Counted from the first letter of the stretch, positions 46,438 through 55,825 are shown. The stretch is DNA of 64,000 bases from JBFMAI01 sp040755725 (GCA_040755725.1 JBFMAI010000031.1:1-64000); one strand, 5' to 3'. Notes: generated by a model from the letters alone, not told the origin. Made by a program: numbers and translations.

Positions 46438-47661
46438 ATGAACCGACCGCGGTCACGATGGGCGCTGGCGCTGCTGCGCTGCGGGCTGTGCGTCGCCGCT
46501 GTCGTGTACCTCGCGTACAACGTCCCGTGGCACGACCACGTGCGGCTGGACGGGCCGGACGGGCCGCGCGTCCGCCTCATCGAGTCCCACGATGACCGGG
46601 TCGTGGTCCAGCGCGACGGCCGCGCGGAGACCGTCCCGCTCGACCACGTGCATCACGTCGAGATCAGCGGGCAGCGCGTCCCCGACATCGAGCTGGGGAT
46701 TCCCAGCGTCGTGTGGCAGGTCGACAAGCTCCAGGCGTTCTGGGCCATAATGCTGTTCGCCCCGGTGTGGTTCTTCCAGGCCTACCGCCTCGTCCTGATG
46801 GTGGCCATTCAGGGCGTGCGCATCTCCTACTGGAACGCCATCAAGTTCACCTTCGCCGGGAACTTCTTCAACTTCGCCCTGCCGGGCACGACCGGCGGCG
46901 ATCTCGTCAAGGCCTACTACCTCACGCGCTACACGCACCTCAAGACCGAGGTCGTCACCACCGTCTTCCTGGACCGCGCCATCGGCCTGTTCGGCATTCT
47001 CGTGCTGGCCGCCGGCGGCATCGCCCTCACCCGGGACACCGGGCAGTTCGGCTCGCTGATGACGTTGCTGGTCACCATCTTCATCGGCCTAATGATCGGC
47101 GCGGTGCTGATCTTCAGCCGGCGGCTACGGCACGGGCTGAAGCTGCCGGAACTGGCTGCCCGCTTGCCCGGGGGGGCCCAATTGCTGCGAATCGGGCGGG
47201 CCACAGTGGCCATGCGCCGGCACAAACTCAAAGTCGTGGGCTCGCTCGTCGTCACGCTCATCCTGCAATCCATCGTCATGGTCAGTGCGGCCGTCATGGC
47301 GTGGGCCCTCGGTATGCGGGGCTCGATGACCTACTACTTCATCTTCGTCTCCATCGGCTTCCTCATCGCCGCGGTCCCCATCGCCCCGCCGCAGGCCATC
47401 GGTGTCATGGAATACGCGTACGTGCAGTTCTTCACGCATGACGGCCTGAACACGGCGTCGCAGGCGCTGGCGCTGGCGGTCGCGGTGCGACTGATCCAGC
47501 TCGTCTGGGCCCTGCCGGGGGTGCTGGTGCCGCTGCTCGGCGCTCACCGACCGAGCAAAGCTGATCTGCAAGCGATTCAGGCGGATGACGCCGCGGACTC
47601 GGCCGGTGCGGTCCTGCACCCGGTGGGCCGCGGCGCCCAACCATCGGTCAGCGGCGAATGA
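46438..47661 (+). CDS. LPG-synthase/AglD-type membrane protein (UPF0104)
   Basis: A 407-residue integral membrane protein with about eight helices and the family landmarks NFFNFALPGTTGGDLVKAYYL (about 140-160), TVFLDRAIGLFGIL and PIAPPQAIGVMEYAYV. This fold is found in the flippase domain of MprF and in AglD-like proteins, and members are often taken to be lipid-linked glycan or phospholipid translocases. An unusual soluble insert (about 30-90, between helix 1 and helix 2) is rich in Asp, His and Val. AGGAGG lies 12 bp before the ATG. The stop overlaps the next start by 4 bp. Confidence 0.8.
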   Translation: MNRPRSRWALALLRCGLCVAAVVYLAYNVPWHDHVRLDGPDGPRVRLIESHDDRVVVQRDGRAETVPLDHVHHVEISGQRVPDIELGIPSVVWQVDKLQAFWAIMLFAPVWFFQAYRLVLMVAIQGVRISYWNAIKFTFAGNFFNFALPGTTGGDLVKAYYLTRYTHLKTEVVTTVFLDRAIGLFGILVLAAGGIALTRDTGQFGSLMTLLVTIFIGLMIGAVLIFSRRLRHGLKLPELAARLPGGAQLLRIGRATVAMRRHKLKVVGSLVVTLILQSIVMVSAAVMAWALGMRGSMTYYFIFVSIGFLIAAVPIAPPQAIGVMEYAYVQFFTHDGLNTASQALALAVAVRLIQLVWALPGVLVPLLGAHRPSKADLQAIQADDAADSAGAVLHPVGRGAQPSVSGE

Positions 47662-49430
47662 ACGCCCTTTCTCCCACAGCCATATCCGGTCACTGCCGCG
47701 GCGAGCTGCCGCGGGGGGCCCTGGCCTTCGTGGGGCTGGCCGTCGTGATTGTCGCGTTGCACGGACAGTGTTTCGATGACGGGTTGTTCCTCGATGACTA
47801 CCCGCACTATCGCCAGCTCCGGGAAGCCGACTGGTCGCTAACCGGGTTGACGGCGGCGGCCCGGCTGGAGTTGGTCGAGGGCGTGATCGACCTCTGGTGG
47901 CTGCCACCGATCACGTTGCGTTTCTTCCGGCCGCTGGCGTTCGGCACGATGAAGCTGGTGTACACGCTATCCGGGTGGAACCCGGCGGCGCTGCACGCGG
48001 CATCGCTGGTTTGGCACTTGGCGGCGGCGACGCTGCTGATGATCTTGCTGCGTCGCCTCGGGGCGACACTGGGCCTGGCCTGGGCGACGGCCGCCCTGTT
48101 CGCCATTCACCCCGGCCACGTGGCCACCGTGCAATGGATCGCGTGCCAGACGGAGCTGATGGTCACGACGTATCTGCTCGGCGCCGTCCTTTGCTTTGCC
48201 CGGTTTCGCGGTTGGCCCGGGTTTGGCGAGCCCACCACCCGCGGCGCGGCCTGCGCCTGGGCCGCCGCCGCCACGGCCCTGTTCGTGTTGGCCTTGGGCT
48301 GCCGCGAGAACGCCGTCATGTTCCCGCTCGTCGTCGCCGCTTTGGAGCCGCTCGTGTGGCGCCGACGACGGCGGGCGGCGCTGGCGCTGTACGTGGCGTT
48401 TGTGGTCATCTGGGTCGGCTATTTCATCCTGCGTGGCGCCGTGCTCGGGGGGCTGTCCGTGCCGCCGCGACCCTACGTCATCCCGCCGACGGCCCCGGAC
48501 TTCCCGCGTTTTGTCTGCGACAAGGCGTTGTACTACCTCCTGGGCGAGTATGCCTTAGTCCCGTGCGTGCCCGTGGGCGGGCTGCCATATTTCCAAGAGC
48601 GGCCGCTGTTGTTCTATGGCCTGTCGGCCGGCGTCGTGGCGTTGTTGATCGGGGTCACGCTGCGATGTCGCCGTGAGCCCGCGGGCCTGCTGGGACCGGC
48701 GTGGCTCCTGGGGTTCATGGCACCGACGCTGCCCGTGTTCGTGTCGCCCCATCACCTGTATCTGCCGGGCGTCGGCTGGGCCGTCGCGGCCATGCTGATC
48801 CTCCGGGGCATCGGACGACCCCGCATGGCGGCGGGTCGCCCGGCGCGTTGGCCGCGCCCGGTCATGTGGGCGTGTCTTGTGCTGCTGGGCGCTTTGTTTG
48901 GCGTGGTGACGTTCTACTGCGGGCTGGCTATCGAGACGGGGCAAGCCGTGGAGGATTGCCTTACCGACGAAATCGCCGCCGCCCCCAGTGGCTTGCAGGA
49001 CGGCGACACGCTCTACGTCGCCAACCTGCCGTTGCTGGGACACTACGTCCGCCTGGCGGTCGAGGAGCGCACCGGGCGGCGCAATCTACGCGTCATCGGG
49101 CTGATGTGGGCTCCGCGCCTACTCGGTCCTGCCACGCCTACCGAGCTGACCGTTCTCGACGACCGCACCATCGAGGTTCGCGTCGCCGGCGATCGGTACT
49201 TCGCCGGCCCGATGCGGCTGCTCACCCGGGAGGCCTCGGGCGGCGAAGTCCCCGACGTGGTCGATCGCATGGTCGACCTTGGAATACGGGCCCGCGTGGT
49301 CGAACGGGACCACGAGGGCGTGGTGGCGCTGCGGTTCGAATTCGCGCGCCCGCTCAGTGACCCGCGCCTACACTTGTTCTGGGGCTCGCGCACCCGCTGG
49401 GCCTACGAAGTGAGACCGACCCGCCAATGA
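47658..49430 (+). CDS. Multi-pass membrane protein, GT-C glycosyltransferase-like
   Basis: A 590-residue protein with ten to eleven helices. The first periplasmic loop carries FLDDYPHYRQL, a DD motif as in GT-C transferases, and further loops have HPGHVATVQWIACQTELMV, typical of the tetratricopeptide-less relatives of the Tmem260/PMT group. The C-terminal 140 residues are a soluble beta-rich domain. Its ATG overlaps the preceding stop codon and its own stop overlaps the next ATG, so the three products are probably made in fixed ratio. Confidence 0.7.
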   Translation: MNALSPTAISGHCRGELPRGALAFVGLAVVIVALHGQCFDDGLFLDDYPHYRQLREADWSLTGLTAAARLELVEGVIDLWWLPPITLRFFRPLAFGTMKLVYTLSGWNPAALHAASLVWHLAAATLLMILLRRLGATLGLAWATAALFAIHPGHVATVQWIACQTELMVTTYLLGAVLCFARFRGWPGFGEPTTRGAACAWAAAATALFVLALGCRENAVMFPLVVAALEPLVWRRRRRAALALYVAFVVIWVGYFILRGAVLGGLSVPPRPYVIPPTAPDFPRFVCDKALYYLLGEYALVPCVPVGGLPYFQERPLLFYGLSAGVVALLIGVTLRCRREPAGLLGPAWLLGFMAPTLPVFVSPHHLYLPGVGWAVAAMLILRGIGRPRMAAGRPARWPRPVMWACLVLLGALFGVVTFYCGLAIETGQAVEDCLTDEIAAAPSGLQDGDTLYVANLPLLGHYVRLAVEERTGRRNLRVIGLMWAPRLLGPATPTELTVLDDRTIEVRVAGDRYFAGPMRLLTREASGGEVPDVVDRMVDLGIRARVVERDHEGVVALRFEFARPLSDPRLHLFWGSRTRWAYEVRPTRQ

Positions 49431-50635
49431 ACACCGACGACCGCCTGCCCACGTTGCGGGCCATCGACATTGTGCCGATCCGGCGGCCGACCGGGGAGAT
49501 GGCCCTGGCGCTGCGCGACCCGACGCAGTTGTCCCCGCAAACCCTCGTGATCTCACCCGCCGGCTACCTGGTCCTGATGCACCTGGACGGCCGACACACC
49601 GTGGCGGATGTGCAGGCCGCGTATCGGGAACACGCGGGGTGGGACATCTCCGAGGCCGAGGTCAGCAACGTCGTGCAGGCGCTGGATGAAGCGCTGTTGC
49701 TGGCCGGGCCGCGGGCGGAGGAGGCCCTGGCGCAGCGCCGTACCGAGTACGCTGCCGCCCCCGTTCGGGACGGCCGGGCCGGCCACCCTGAGCCCGGGCC
49801 GTTGCGCCAGGAGATCGAAACGATGATTCGCCGGGGCGTGTCCGCCCCCGTGCGCGACGTGCGCGGGCTGATTGCTCCGCACCTGGACTACGCGCGCGGC
49901 GCCCCCTGTTATGCCGACGCCTACGCGACGCTGGGCGCCTCGTCGCCGGCCGACCGCTTCGTCATCCTGGGCACCAATCACTCGGGCTGCGCGCGGTCGG
50001 CGGTGGCGACGCGGAAGGACTTCGCCACGCCGCTCGGCCTGGCGCCAGTGGACCGGGGGTTTCTGCGTCGCTTGGAGTCCCGGTTGGGCTGCGATCTGTG
50101 CGTACACGAGGCCGATCACCGAATCGAACACTCCATAGAGCTGCAGGTGCATATCCTGCAAGTTCTTCTAGACAGGCGGCCGTTCGAGATCGTGCCGATC
50201 TTGTGCCCGGACGTGGCGGGACCTTCCGGAACGCTTCCGGCGGACGGGGAAGGGCCGGATCTGAGCGACGTCGCCGACGCGCTTGGGGAGCTGGCCGCCA
50301 GCGACGGCCGGCGGACAGTCATCATCGCGGCGGCAGACTTGAGCCATGTTGGGCAGCGCTTCGGCGACGACGAGCCCACAACGACGGCGTTTCTGGAGGA
50401 CGTGGCCAAATCCGATCGGATGCTGCTGGATCTTCTGGAGCAGCGCCGCGAGGAGGAGTTTGTGGCGCGACTTCGCGCCACTCGAAACAAAACAAGGATT
50501 TGCAGTTCCGGGTGCATTTACGCCCTGTGCCGTGCGCTCCCGCACCTCCCGTGCCGCATCCTGAGCTACCACCAAGCCGTTGATCTCCAGGCCGAGACCA
50601 ACGTGACCTGTGCTGCGGCCGTAATTAGCCAATAA
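49427..50635 (+). CDS. MEMO1/AmmeMemoRadiSam B family protein with N-terminal winged-helix-like region
   Basis: A 402-residue soluble protein. Residues about 135-402 are a MEMO-type domain, related to class III dioxygenases: LIAPHLDYARGAPCYADAY with a ligand-type His, FVILGTNHSG, EADHRIEHSIELQVHILQ, AADLSHVGQRF and SGCIYALCRAL. Residues about 40-95 (YLVLMHLDGRHTVADVQAAY) resemble the small PqqD/winged-helix modules attached to radical-SAM systems. The usual AMMECR1 and radical-SAM partners are not adjacent. The start overlaps the stop of the glycosyltransferase-like gene upstream. Confidence 0.82.
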   Translation: MNTDDRLPTLRAIDIVPIRRPTGEMALALRDPTQLSPQTLVISPAGYLVLMHLDGRHTVADVQAAYREHAGWDISEAEVSNVVQALDEALLLAGPRAEEALAQRRTEYAAAPVRDGRAGHPEPGPLRQEIETMIRRGVSAPVRDVRGLIAPHLDYARGAPCYADAYATLGASSPADRFVILGTNHSGCARSAVATRKDFATPLGLAPVDRGFLRRLESRLGCDLCVHEADHRIEHSIELQVHILQVLLDRRPFEIVPILCPDVAGPSGTLPADGEGPDLSDVADALGELAASDGRRTVIIAAADLSHVGQRFGDDEPTTTAFLEDVAKSDRMLLDLLEQRREEEFVARLRATRNKTRICSSGCIYALCRALPHLPCRILSYHQAVDLQAETNVTCAAAVISQ

Positions 50636-50676
50636 AAAAGGGTCCCGAATGGGCTTTGAGCCCCACTCGGTGACCC
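50634..50676 (-). terminator. Intrinsic terminator of the PilZ operon
   Basis: On the minus strand GGGTC..GACCC encloses CCGA/TCGG and GGGCT/AGCCC and is followed directly by TTTTTT (complement of 50634-50639). It lies beyond the end of the minus-strand PilZ genes, and its T tract overlaps the stop codon of the convergent MEMO-family gene. It is the clearest intrinsic terminator in the window. Confidence 0.85.
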
Positions 50677-50809
50677 ATGCGCTGGGATGGGCTATTGAAG
50701 CGTTCTACCCTATGTAACAACCACCGTCCGAAAAGGTGTCGCGCGCGGCAAACTTCTTCCGCGGGCGTCTCGGCACGCGCCACGCGACTTGGCGTAGGTG
50801 CCGGCGGGC

Positions 50810-51610
50810 TCAGAAGTTATTGAGATTTGCGTCGGAGTCGCGATGGTCGGCCACGAGCCCCAGCCGGTGCAACCGTTGCACCGAGTTCGCCAAGCGGTGA
50901 AGGACCGCGCGACCGTCCAAGCTCAGCTCAAGCCCGACGAACTGGATCGCGGCCAGCAAGACTCCGGCCTCGTCCGCCCGGACGCCGCGAAAACGCACGT
51001 CGAGCAATACCGGCGGCCGCCCGTCCGGGAGGTGGATTTCCGCGCCGAGCGTCTGCTGGTCAAGCCAGTCCGGCCTTTCGGTCTGCTGTAGCCGGGCCAA
51101 GGCCCCGCCGCAGGACAGGTCCGCGAGCTCGCCAACGGTCACCTGGAGGCTGGTGGCTTGGGCGCTGCCGCGAGCTTGCACGCCGCCAGGCCACAGGTGA
51201 ACCAGGAGGTGGGTGTCCGGCGGCACGGGTGTGCGGTAGTACGCGCGGCGCTGAAGCTCGGTCAAGCTGTCGGGCCAGCGGTAGCGAACGGCGGGAATGG
51301 AGCGTTTGTCCTCCAGCAGAAAATGCCCCTTGGCTTCCACGACGGTCGCAAAGAGCAACTTGCGGCTGCGCTGACGGAAGCTGACGCCCAGGTACTGGCC
51401 TGGGGCGAGCGCCGGCAGGGGCTCGTCGTTGTTCGGGAGGTAGTCCAAGACGAAGAAGCGCCCGCGCGGGTCGCGTTCGAGGAACCGCGACTTGAAGGTC
51501 TGCCACTGCGTGCCGTCCTGGAGGGTCAGGACGGCCAGCGCGTGCTCCTGGACGGCGCGGTCGAAAACGTCGGCGGCCTCGCGGGGGGCCAGCAGGCGAC
51601 GGGGCTTCAT
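50810..51610 (-). CDS. PilZ-domain protein, YcgR-like (third in operon)
   Basis: A 266-residue soluble protein. Residues about 15-110 form a YcgR-N-like beta barrel. Residues about 115-245 form a PilZ domain with the c-di-GMP motifs LQRRAYYRTP (RxxxR) and DLSCGG (DxSxxG), so it should bind c-di-GMP. YcgR proteins slow the flagellar motor in enterobacteria; the target here is unknown. Its ATG overlaps the stop of the preceding PilZ gene by 4 bp. Confidence 0.85.
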   Translation of the reverse strand: MKPRRLLAPREAADVFDRAVQEHALAVLTLQDGTQWQTFKSRFLERDPRGRFFVLDYLPNNDEPLPALAPGQYLGVSFRQRSRKLLFATVVEAKGHFLLEDKRSIPAVRYRWPDSLTELQRRAYYRTPVPPDTHLLVHLWPGGVQARGSAQATSLQVTVGELADLSCGGALARLQQTERPDWLDQQTLGAEIHLPDGRPPVLLDVRFRGVRADEAGVLLAAIQFVGLELSLDGRAVLHRLANSVQRLHRLGLVADHRDSDANLNNF

Positions 51611-52317
51611 AGCGCACCGTCCTTCTCGATGAGTCGGGCCGTCTCCTCGGTCAGGGCACCGCGCAAGCGCTCGACGGCGGGGGGATCGTCGGCGGTGAAC
51701 TCGAAGCCGATGATCCGATGGTGCTCTTCCCCGGCAGGGTTCTTGCTGCACACGTTGCCGACCAGGCTGAACCCGTCGTTGGACCAGGGCAGGACGAAGT
51801 CGAGGCGAATCGGGTCGCCGATGAAGAGGAGCTCGTCCAACTCCTGACTGACGACGCGGCAGGCCAGCCCGTTGGGGCCGATGTTGGTGAGAATGGCAAC
51901 AAAGGGGGTTGGATTTCCCGGGACGGTCAAGCGCACGGGAACGGGTTCCGTCGGCGTTTTGCGGGCGAAACGCCGCCGGTTGGCGATCTGAATGGTCGGC
52001 GGAATCGCCAGCAGGATGCGCTGCGGGACGGAGGTCTCGCCCACGTCCACGATGAACGTCGAGAACATGCACAATTGGCCGGAGAGGATCGTGCGGACGT
52101 CGCACATCGCCCCGATGAGCGGGGCCAGGGGCAGGTCGCGGCCGAAGTCGTGGAGATCGACTTGCAGAACGTCCCCGTCGCGGCCGGTGAGACTGCCCCA
52201 CAGCAGGGTGCTGTGGACCTCCGGCCGCGGCTCGATCTCGAGTTTCGCGTGCGTCTGCACCGCCTGGGCCAGGGCCCGGGCCGCCTGCCGCACCGTCAAG
52301 TCCAACGTCACCAACAT
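51607..52317 (-). CDS. PilZ-domain protein (second in operon)
   Basis: A 236-residue soluble protein with an N-terminal YcgR-N-like half and a C-terminal PilZ half. The RxxxR motif is present in NRRRFARK. The second motif reads NIGPNG, with Gly where c-di-GMP binders usually have Ser (D/NxSxxG), so ligand affinity may be reduced or altered. It starts 3 bp after the first PilZ gene and overlaps the third by 4 bp. Confidence 0.82.
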   Translation of the reverse strand: MLVTLDLTVRQAARALAQAVQTHAKLEIEPRPEVHSTLLWGSLTGRDGDVLQVDLHDFGRDLPLAPLIGAMCDVRTILSGQLCMFSTFIVDVGETSVPQRILLAIPPTIQIANRRRFARKTPTEPVPVRLTVPGNPTPFVAILTNIGPNGLACRVVSQELDELLFIGDPIRLDFVLPWSNDGFSLVGNVCSKNPAGEEHHRIIGFEFTADDPPAVERLRGALTEETARLIEKDGAL

Positions 52318-52320
52318 GCT

Positions 52321-53079
52321 CTATTCTCCTCTCCCCACGCCCGCATCCGGACGGTCCCGACCCGCGTCATGGCGCTGGGCCACGAACTGCTCAATCCGTT
52401 CGAGTTGTTGCTGTCGCGGCGTCGGATCGTCGCCCGCGCAGAACGTGCAGCCGAACACGAGCGCGCCGTCTTGCGGGTTGACGCGCGTTTGCGCGACGCG
52501 CACGACGAACTCGAGCACGTCGTCCTCTCCCGGCAATGCGAACTGGGTCCAGTACAGTTCCCCCGGGCGTACCGCGACCCCGGGCCGCCCCGATACCAGG
52601 GCTTGCAGGCCGCCGGCCGACAGGTCTTGCAGTCGCACGGCGAAGCGCCGGTCGGGTTCGGCCACACTCGTGAAGCGGGCCGCGATGGCCCCCAATTCAC
52701 TGAGCCGAAGCCGGGTGTGGCAACGCGGGGGACGCTCGTCGATTCGCAGCGGCAGACGCAGCTTCCACGCCGCCACCGGTCCGCGACGCGGGCAGGTCCA
52801 CCGCACGCGGCCATAGGTCTCAGTGCGGAACGCGTAAGTCCGCTGCTCGTGTTCAAAGAGGGCCGTGACCGTGGCGTCGACCACCAGCGCGTCGTCCACG
52901 CCGCCGGGCGGCCATTCCAGCAGCACGCCGTCGGACTCCAGGGCCAGGAACCGCGCGGGGATTCCGTCGGACGTTGGGGCCGTCGCCGGCGGCACGATGT
53001 CCAGGCGACGACGCTCCTGGCAGAGCTGCGCGAGCAACTCGAGCTGGGTCTTGCGGCGGGTGAGGCACAAAGTCGGCAT
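52321..53079 (-). CDS. PilZ-domain protein (first in operon)
   Basis: A 252-residue soluble protein starting at ATG 53079 with AGGAGG close upstream; the open frame extends further only into non-coding sequence. Residues about 8-115 are a YcgR-N-like domain, and residues about 118-235 a PilZ domain with PPRCHTRLRL (RxxxR) and DLSAGG. The last 15 residues are charged and probably disordered. It heads three adjacent PilZ genes of the same architecture. Confidence 0.82.
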   Translation of the reverse strand: MPTLCLTRRKTQLELLAQLCQERRRLDIVPPATAPTSDGIPARFLALESDGVLLEWPPGGVDDALVVDATVTALFEHEQRTYAFRTETYGRVRWTCPRRGPVAAWKLRLPLRIDERPPRCHTRLRLSELGAIAARFTSVAEPDRRFAVRLQDLSAGGLQALVSGRPGVAVRPGELYWTQFALPGEDDVLEFVVRVAQTRVNPQDGALVFGCTFCAGDDPTPRQQQLERIEQFVAQRHDAGRDRPDAGVGRGE

Positions 53080-53553
53080 GGGTCCTCCTGGGAAGCCGGG
53101 CACCGTCGGTGCGCTGGTGTATTCGTCCCGCGGCCGGGACGACTTGACGGCCCGACCCGGCCCGCATTGCGGACGTTGCCGGCGGACGCGATCCGCCGAA
53201 CGTCCACGAAGCGTGACAAGTCGCGGCGGACCCCGGCTATCGGAACGCCCCACCCCTGCGTCCCGGAAGATGCGGCGCGCTCACCCAAAGGACCGGCCGG
53301 CCGGCGCCGCGTCGGACGGCGCCCGCCGACAACTCCGACAGGGGACGACAACCATCGGGACCTCGACCGCCGACCGGTGCCCGCCGAATAATCCGGCACG
53401 GTGGACTCCCCGTCCGGCGCAAGCGCTTATAACCAGTCGCGTTCACGTGCTGGGCATGACGGCGACAGGGTGACGCAGCCCTCCGGTCGCCCTACAATGC
53501 CCCGGCATTGCGCGGCTGTCGGTAGGCCGCCGCACAGCGAGCAGGCGATCGAC
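53080..53553. other. Divergent intergenic region
   Basis: About 470 bp between the PilZ operon and the PEGA lipoprotein gene. Apart from the promoter at 53470-53498, no gene, RNA or repeat was recognised. No promoter for the PilZ operon could be fixed. Confidence 0.5.
53470..53498 (+). promoter_or_regulatory. Putative promoter for PEGA lipoprotein
   Basis: GTGACG (53470-53475) and TACAAT (53493-53498) are separated by 17 bp. Confidence 0.5.
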
Positions 53554-53967
53554 ATGAAGCGACCCAGGTGGTCATGGTTGGCGGTGCTGACGGCGGGGTT
53601 GTTGGGGCCGGGCTGTGTGGAACGGACGGCGCGAATTCAAACGGACCCGCCCGGGGCCCTCGTCACGGTGAACGACGAAGAAGTGGGCGTCAGCCCGGTG
53701 AAGTTCCATTTCCTGTGGTACGGGCACTACGACATCGTGCTCCGCAAGCCCGGGTACAAGACGGTGAAGACGCGCTACCATCTCGACCCGCCGTGGTACC
53801 AGTACCCGCCGTTCGACCTCGTCGCCGAGACGCTCGTGGCCGGGACGATCCGCGACGAGCACGCCCTGCCGACGTTTGTGCTGGAGCGGGCGGAGCCTCC
53901 CGCGACGGACGACGTGGTGCAGCGCGCCGCGGAACTGCGCGGCCGGGCGTTGTACCAAAGCCCGTGA
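53554..53967 (+). CDS. PEGA-domain lipoprotein
   Basis: A 137-residue exported protein. Residues 1-21 are a lipoprotein signal ending LLGPGC, with the lipidated Cys at 21. A PEGA motif region follows (TDPPGALVTVNDEEVGVSPV), a small beta domain thought to act at the cell surface, then LRKPGYKTVKTRYHL and the aromatic patch WYQYPPFDLVAETL. The family is common in planctomycetes; its function is unknown. The open frame extends upstream, but the signal sequence fixes the start at ATG 53554. Confidence 0.82.
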   Translation: MKRPRWSWLAVLTAGLLGPGCVERTARIQTDPPGALVTVNDEEVGVSPVKFHFLWYGHYDIVLRKPGYKTVKTRYHLDPPWYQYPPFDLVAETLVAGTIRDEHALPTFVLERAEPPATDDVVQRAAELRGRALYQSP

Positions 53968-54081
53968 GCACGCCGTCGCAGCGGGGGCCGCGCGTGGCGC
54001 GCGTTTACCGCGCTATAGCGCCGACGGTCGGCACACCGCCGACCGTCGCGCAGCCTCCCATGCAAACCCCGGGACGGCCCG

Positions 54082-54732
54082 TCAAGGATCAATAATGCGC
54101 GCGCGGATCGCGTAGCGGGCCAGCTCGACGCGATCATGCACGCCCAGCTTCCGCAGCAGCGTCGTCCGGTAGGCGTCCGCCGTCTTGTAGCTGATCGTCA
54201 TCTGCCGCGCCGCATCGCGGAGCGTCATCCCGCTGGCCAGCAGGGGCAGCAGTTCGGCTTCGCGGCGGGTGAGTCGGGCCACGCCGTTGCTCTGCCGCTC
54301 ACCGCGCGCGAGGGCTTCGCGGATGCCGGCGCTGAAATACTCGCGGCCGGCGCAGAGGGCCTCGAGCGCGGCGCGGAGTTCGTCGAGTGGCCCGTCCTTG
54401 ACGACGTAGCCGTGCAGTGGGCAACGGGCCCAGGCTTCGACCTGGCTCGGCTCGACTCCGGAGCTGAGGACGAGGATGCGTGCTTGCGGCCGCAGGCGCG
54501 CGACCATTTGCAAGGCGTCGAGAACGTCACGTTGGAAGCGGTCGGCATCGACCAGCACGAGGTCGGGCTGGTAGCGCAGCGCGGTCCAGACGGAAATGGG
54601 GCGGAAGTCGGTGTCCACCGCCAGATCGAGCTGATACTCCTGGGCGAGCAGGCGGCGATAGGCCAGCCGGTCCAGGGCGGAATGACCCAGCAGGCACGTC
54701 GTCGGCATGACCCGTTGCTCGTCCCGTGACAT
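54082..54732 (-). CDS. LuxR/NarL-type regulator with atypical receiver
   Basis: A 216-residue DNA-binding regulator; the ATG at 54732 has GGAGAGG 6 bp upstream. Residues 8-130 have the receiver fold with a candidate phosphoacceptor D62 (LVLVDADRF) and the conserved Lys in GYVVKDGP. The acidic pair that normally binds Mg near residue 10 is replaced by CLLGHSALDR, so phosphorylation may not occur. Residues about 152-210 are a LuxR helix-turn-helix (LTRREAELLPLLASGMTLRD onward). No kinase gene is adjacent. Confidence 0.85.
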   Translation of the reverse strand: MSRDEQRVMPTTCLLGHSALDRLAYRRLLAQEYQLDLAVDTDFRPISVWTALRYQPDLVLVDADRFQRDVLDALQMVARLRPQARILVLSSGVEPSQVEAWARCPLHGYVVKDGPLDELRAALEALCAGREYFSAGIREALARGERQSNGVARLTRREAELLPLLASGMTLRDAARQMTISYKTADAYRTTLLRKLGVHDRVELARYAIRARIIDP

Positions 54733-54952
54733 GCGTGCGCCTCTCCGCGGCACTTCACGCTTCTGGCCGGCGCGCTGGGGAACCCGAGAATCCGACCGTG
54801 TCACACGAGTATCAGCATACGTCCCATCGTTCGGTTTGCTACGGGGTGAATACCCGGGTTTTGGGTTGGGGCACCGGCTGCTCGTGCCTGCGCGGTCGCC
54901 GCCGGGCAAATGGGGCATGGCGCGTACGGGTAATCCCCCGGTCGGGCGGAAC

Positions 54953-55825
54953 TTACCGACTGGAACCGGGCACGCGGAGCCCTAGGACGCGCATAACGGC
55001 CTGGAGATCCTTCCAGGCGTCCGCTTTGGCCGGCGGGTTGCGCAGCAAGTACGCGGGGTGAAACGTGGGCATAAGCTGGGCGGGCGGAAGCCCTAGGTGG
55101 GCTAACGCCGGAGGCGGGAAATCGTGAAACGTCCCGCGCAGTTTCGTTATTGGGGTCTTGGTCACCAGGAGGGTCTGGGTTGCGGGGCGACCGAGAGCGA
55201 CGATGACCGTGGGGCGGAGAATGGCCAACTGGCGAAAAAGGAAGGGACAGCAGGTCTCCATTTCATCGTCCGCCGGCGTGCGGTTGCCCGGGGGGCGGCA
55301 CTTCACGACGTTGCAAATATAGACCTGTTCGCGGGTTAGCGTCATCGCCGCAATCATGCGCGTCAGTAGCTGCCCCGCCCGACCCACGAACGGCAATCCC
55401 TGCGCATCCTCCTCCGCCCCCGGCCCCTCGCCAACGAACACCAGCGCCGGCCGCGGACACCCCACACCAAAGACCGTTTGGGTCCGTCCCGCGTGAAGCC
55501 GGCAACGCGTGCAGCCGCGAACGTACTTTGCGTCCAGCTCGGTCAGGACGGCGGCCGCCCCCGCGCTGGATAGCTCCTCGTGGCACAACGGCGGCAGACT
55601 CGGGTCATCCGCGAAGAGCGTCGCCGTCGTCGCGCCCACCCCCGCGGGCGTTCCGGCAGCCGGCCCAACGGCCGGCGCGCTCGCCCCCGTCGCCGGGGTC
55701 GGCGGACTTGGTTCCGTCATGCGCGGCGTCTCCGGTCGGGGCCAGTGCGGCACGCCCAGTCGGCGTTCGTTGCGCAGCCACTCGCGCAGGGTAGCACTAA
55801 TTGAAGTGGGCTCCGTCGGCGTCAC
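54953..55825 (-). CDS. Uracil-DNA glycosylase, family 4 (Fe-S)
   Basis: Removes uracil from DNA. The 290-residue protein has the family 4 motifs GEGPGAEEDAQGLPFVGRAG (about 131-150) and MPTFHPAYLLRNP (about 255), and four cysteines for the Fe-S cluster (GCTRCRLHAGR, KCRPPGNR and TCCPF). Residues 1-85 are an extension containing LREWLRNERRLGVPHWP, common in planctomycete members, and a Pro/Ala-rich linker. The start is GTG 55825; it lacks a good ribosome-binding site but keeps the conserved N-terminal helix. Confidence 0.92.
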   Translation of the reverse strand: MTPTEPTSISATLREWLRNERRLGVPHWPRPETPRMTEPSPPTPATGASAPAVGPAAGTPAGVGATTATLFADDPSLPPLCHEELSSAGAAAVLTELDAKYVRGCTRCRLHAGRTQTVFGVGCPRPALVFVGEGPGAEEDAQGLPFVGRAGQLLTRMIAAMTLTREQVYICNVVKCRPPGNRTPADDEMETCCPFLFRQLAILRPTVIVALGRPATQTLLVTKTPITKLRGTFHDFPPPALAHLGLPPAQLMPTFHPAYLLRNPPAKADAWKDLQAVMRVLGLRVPGSSR

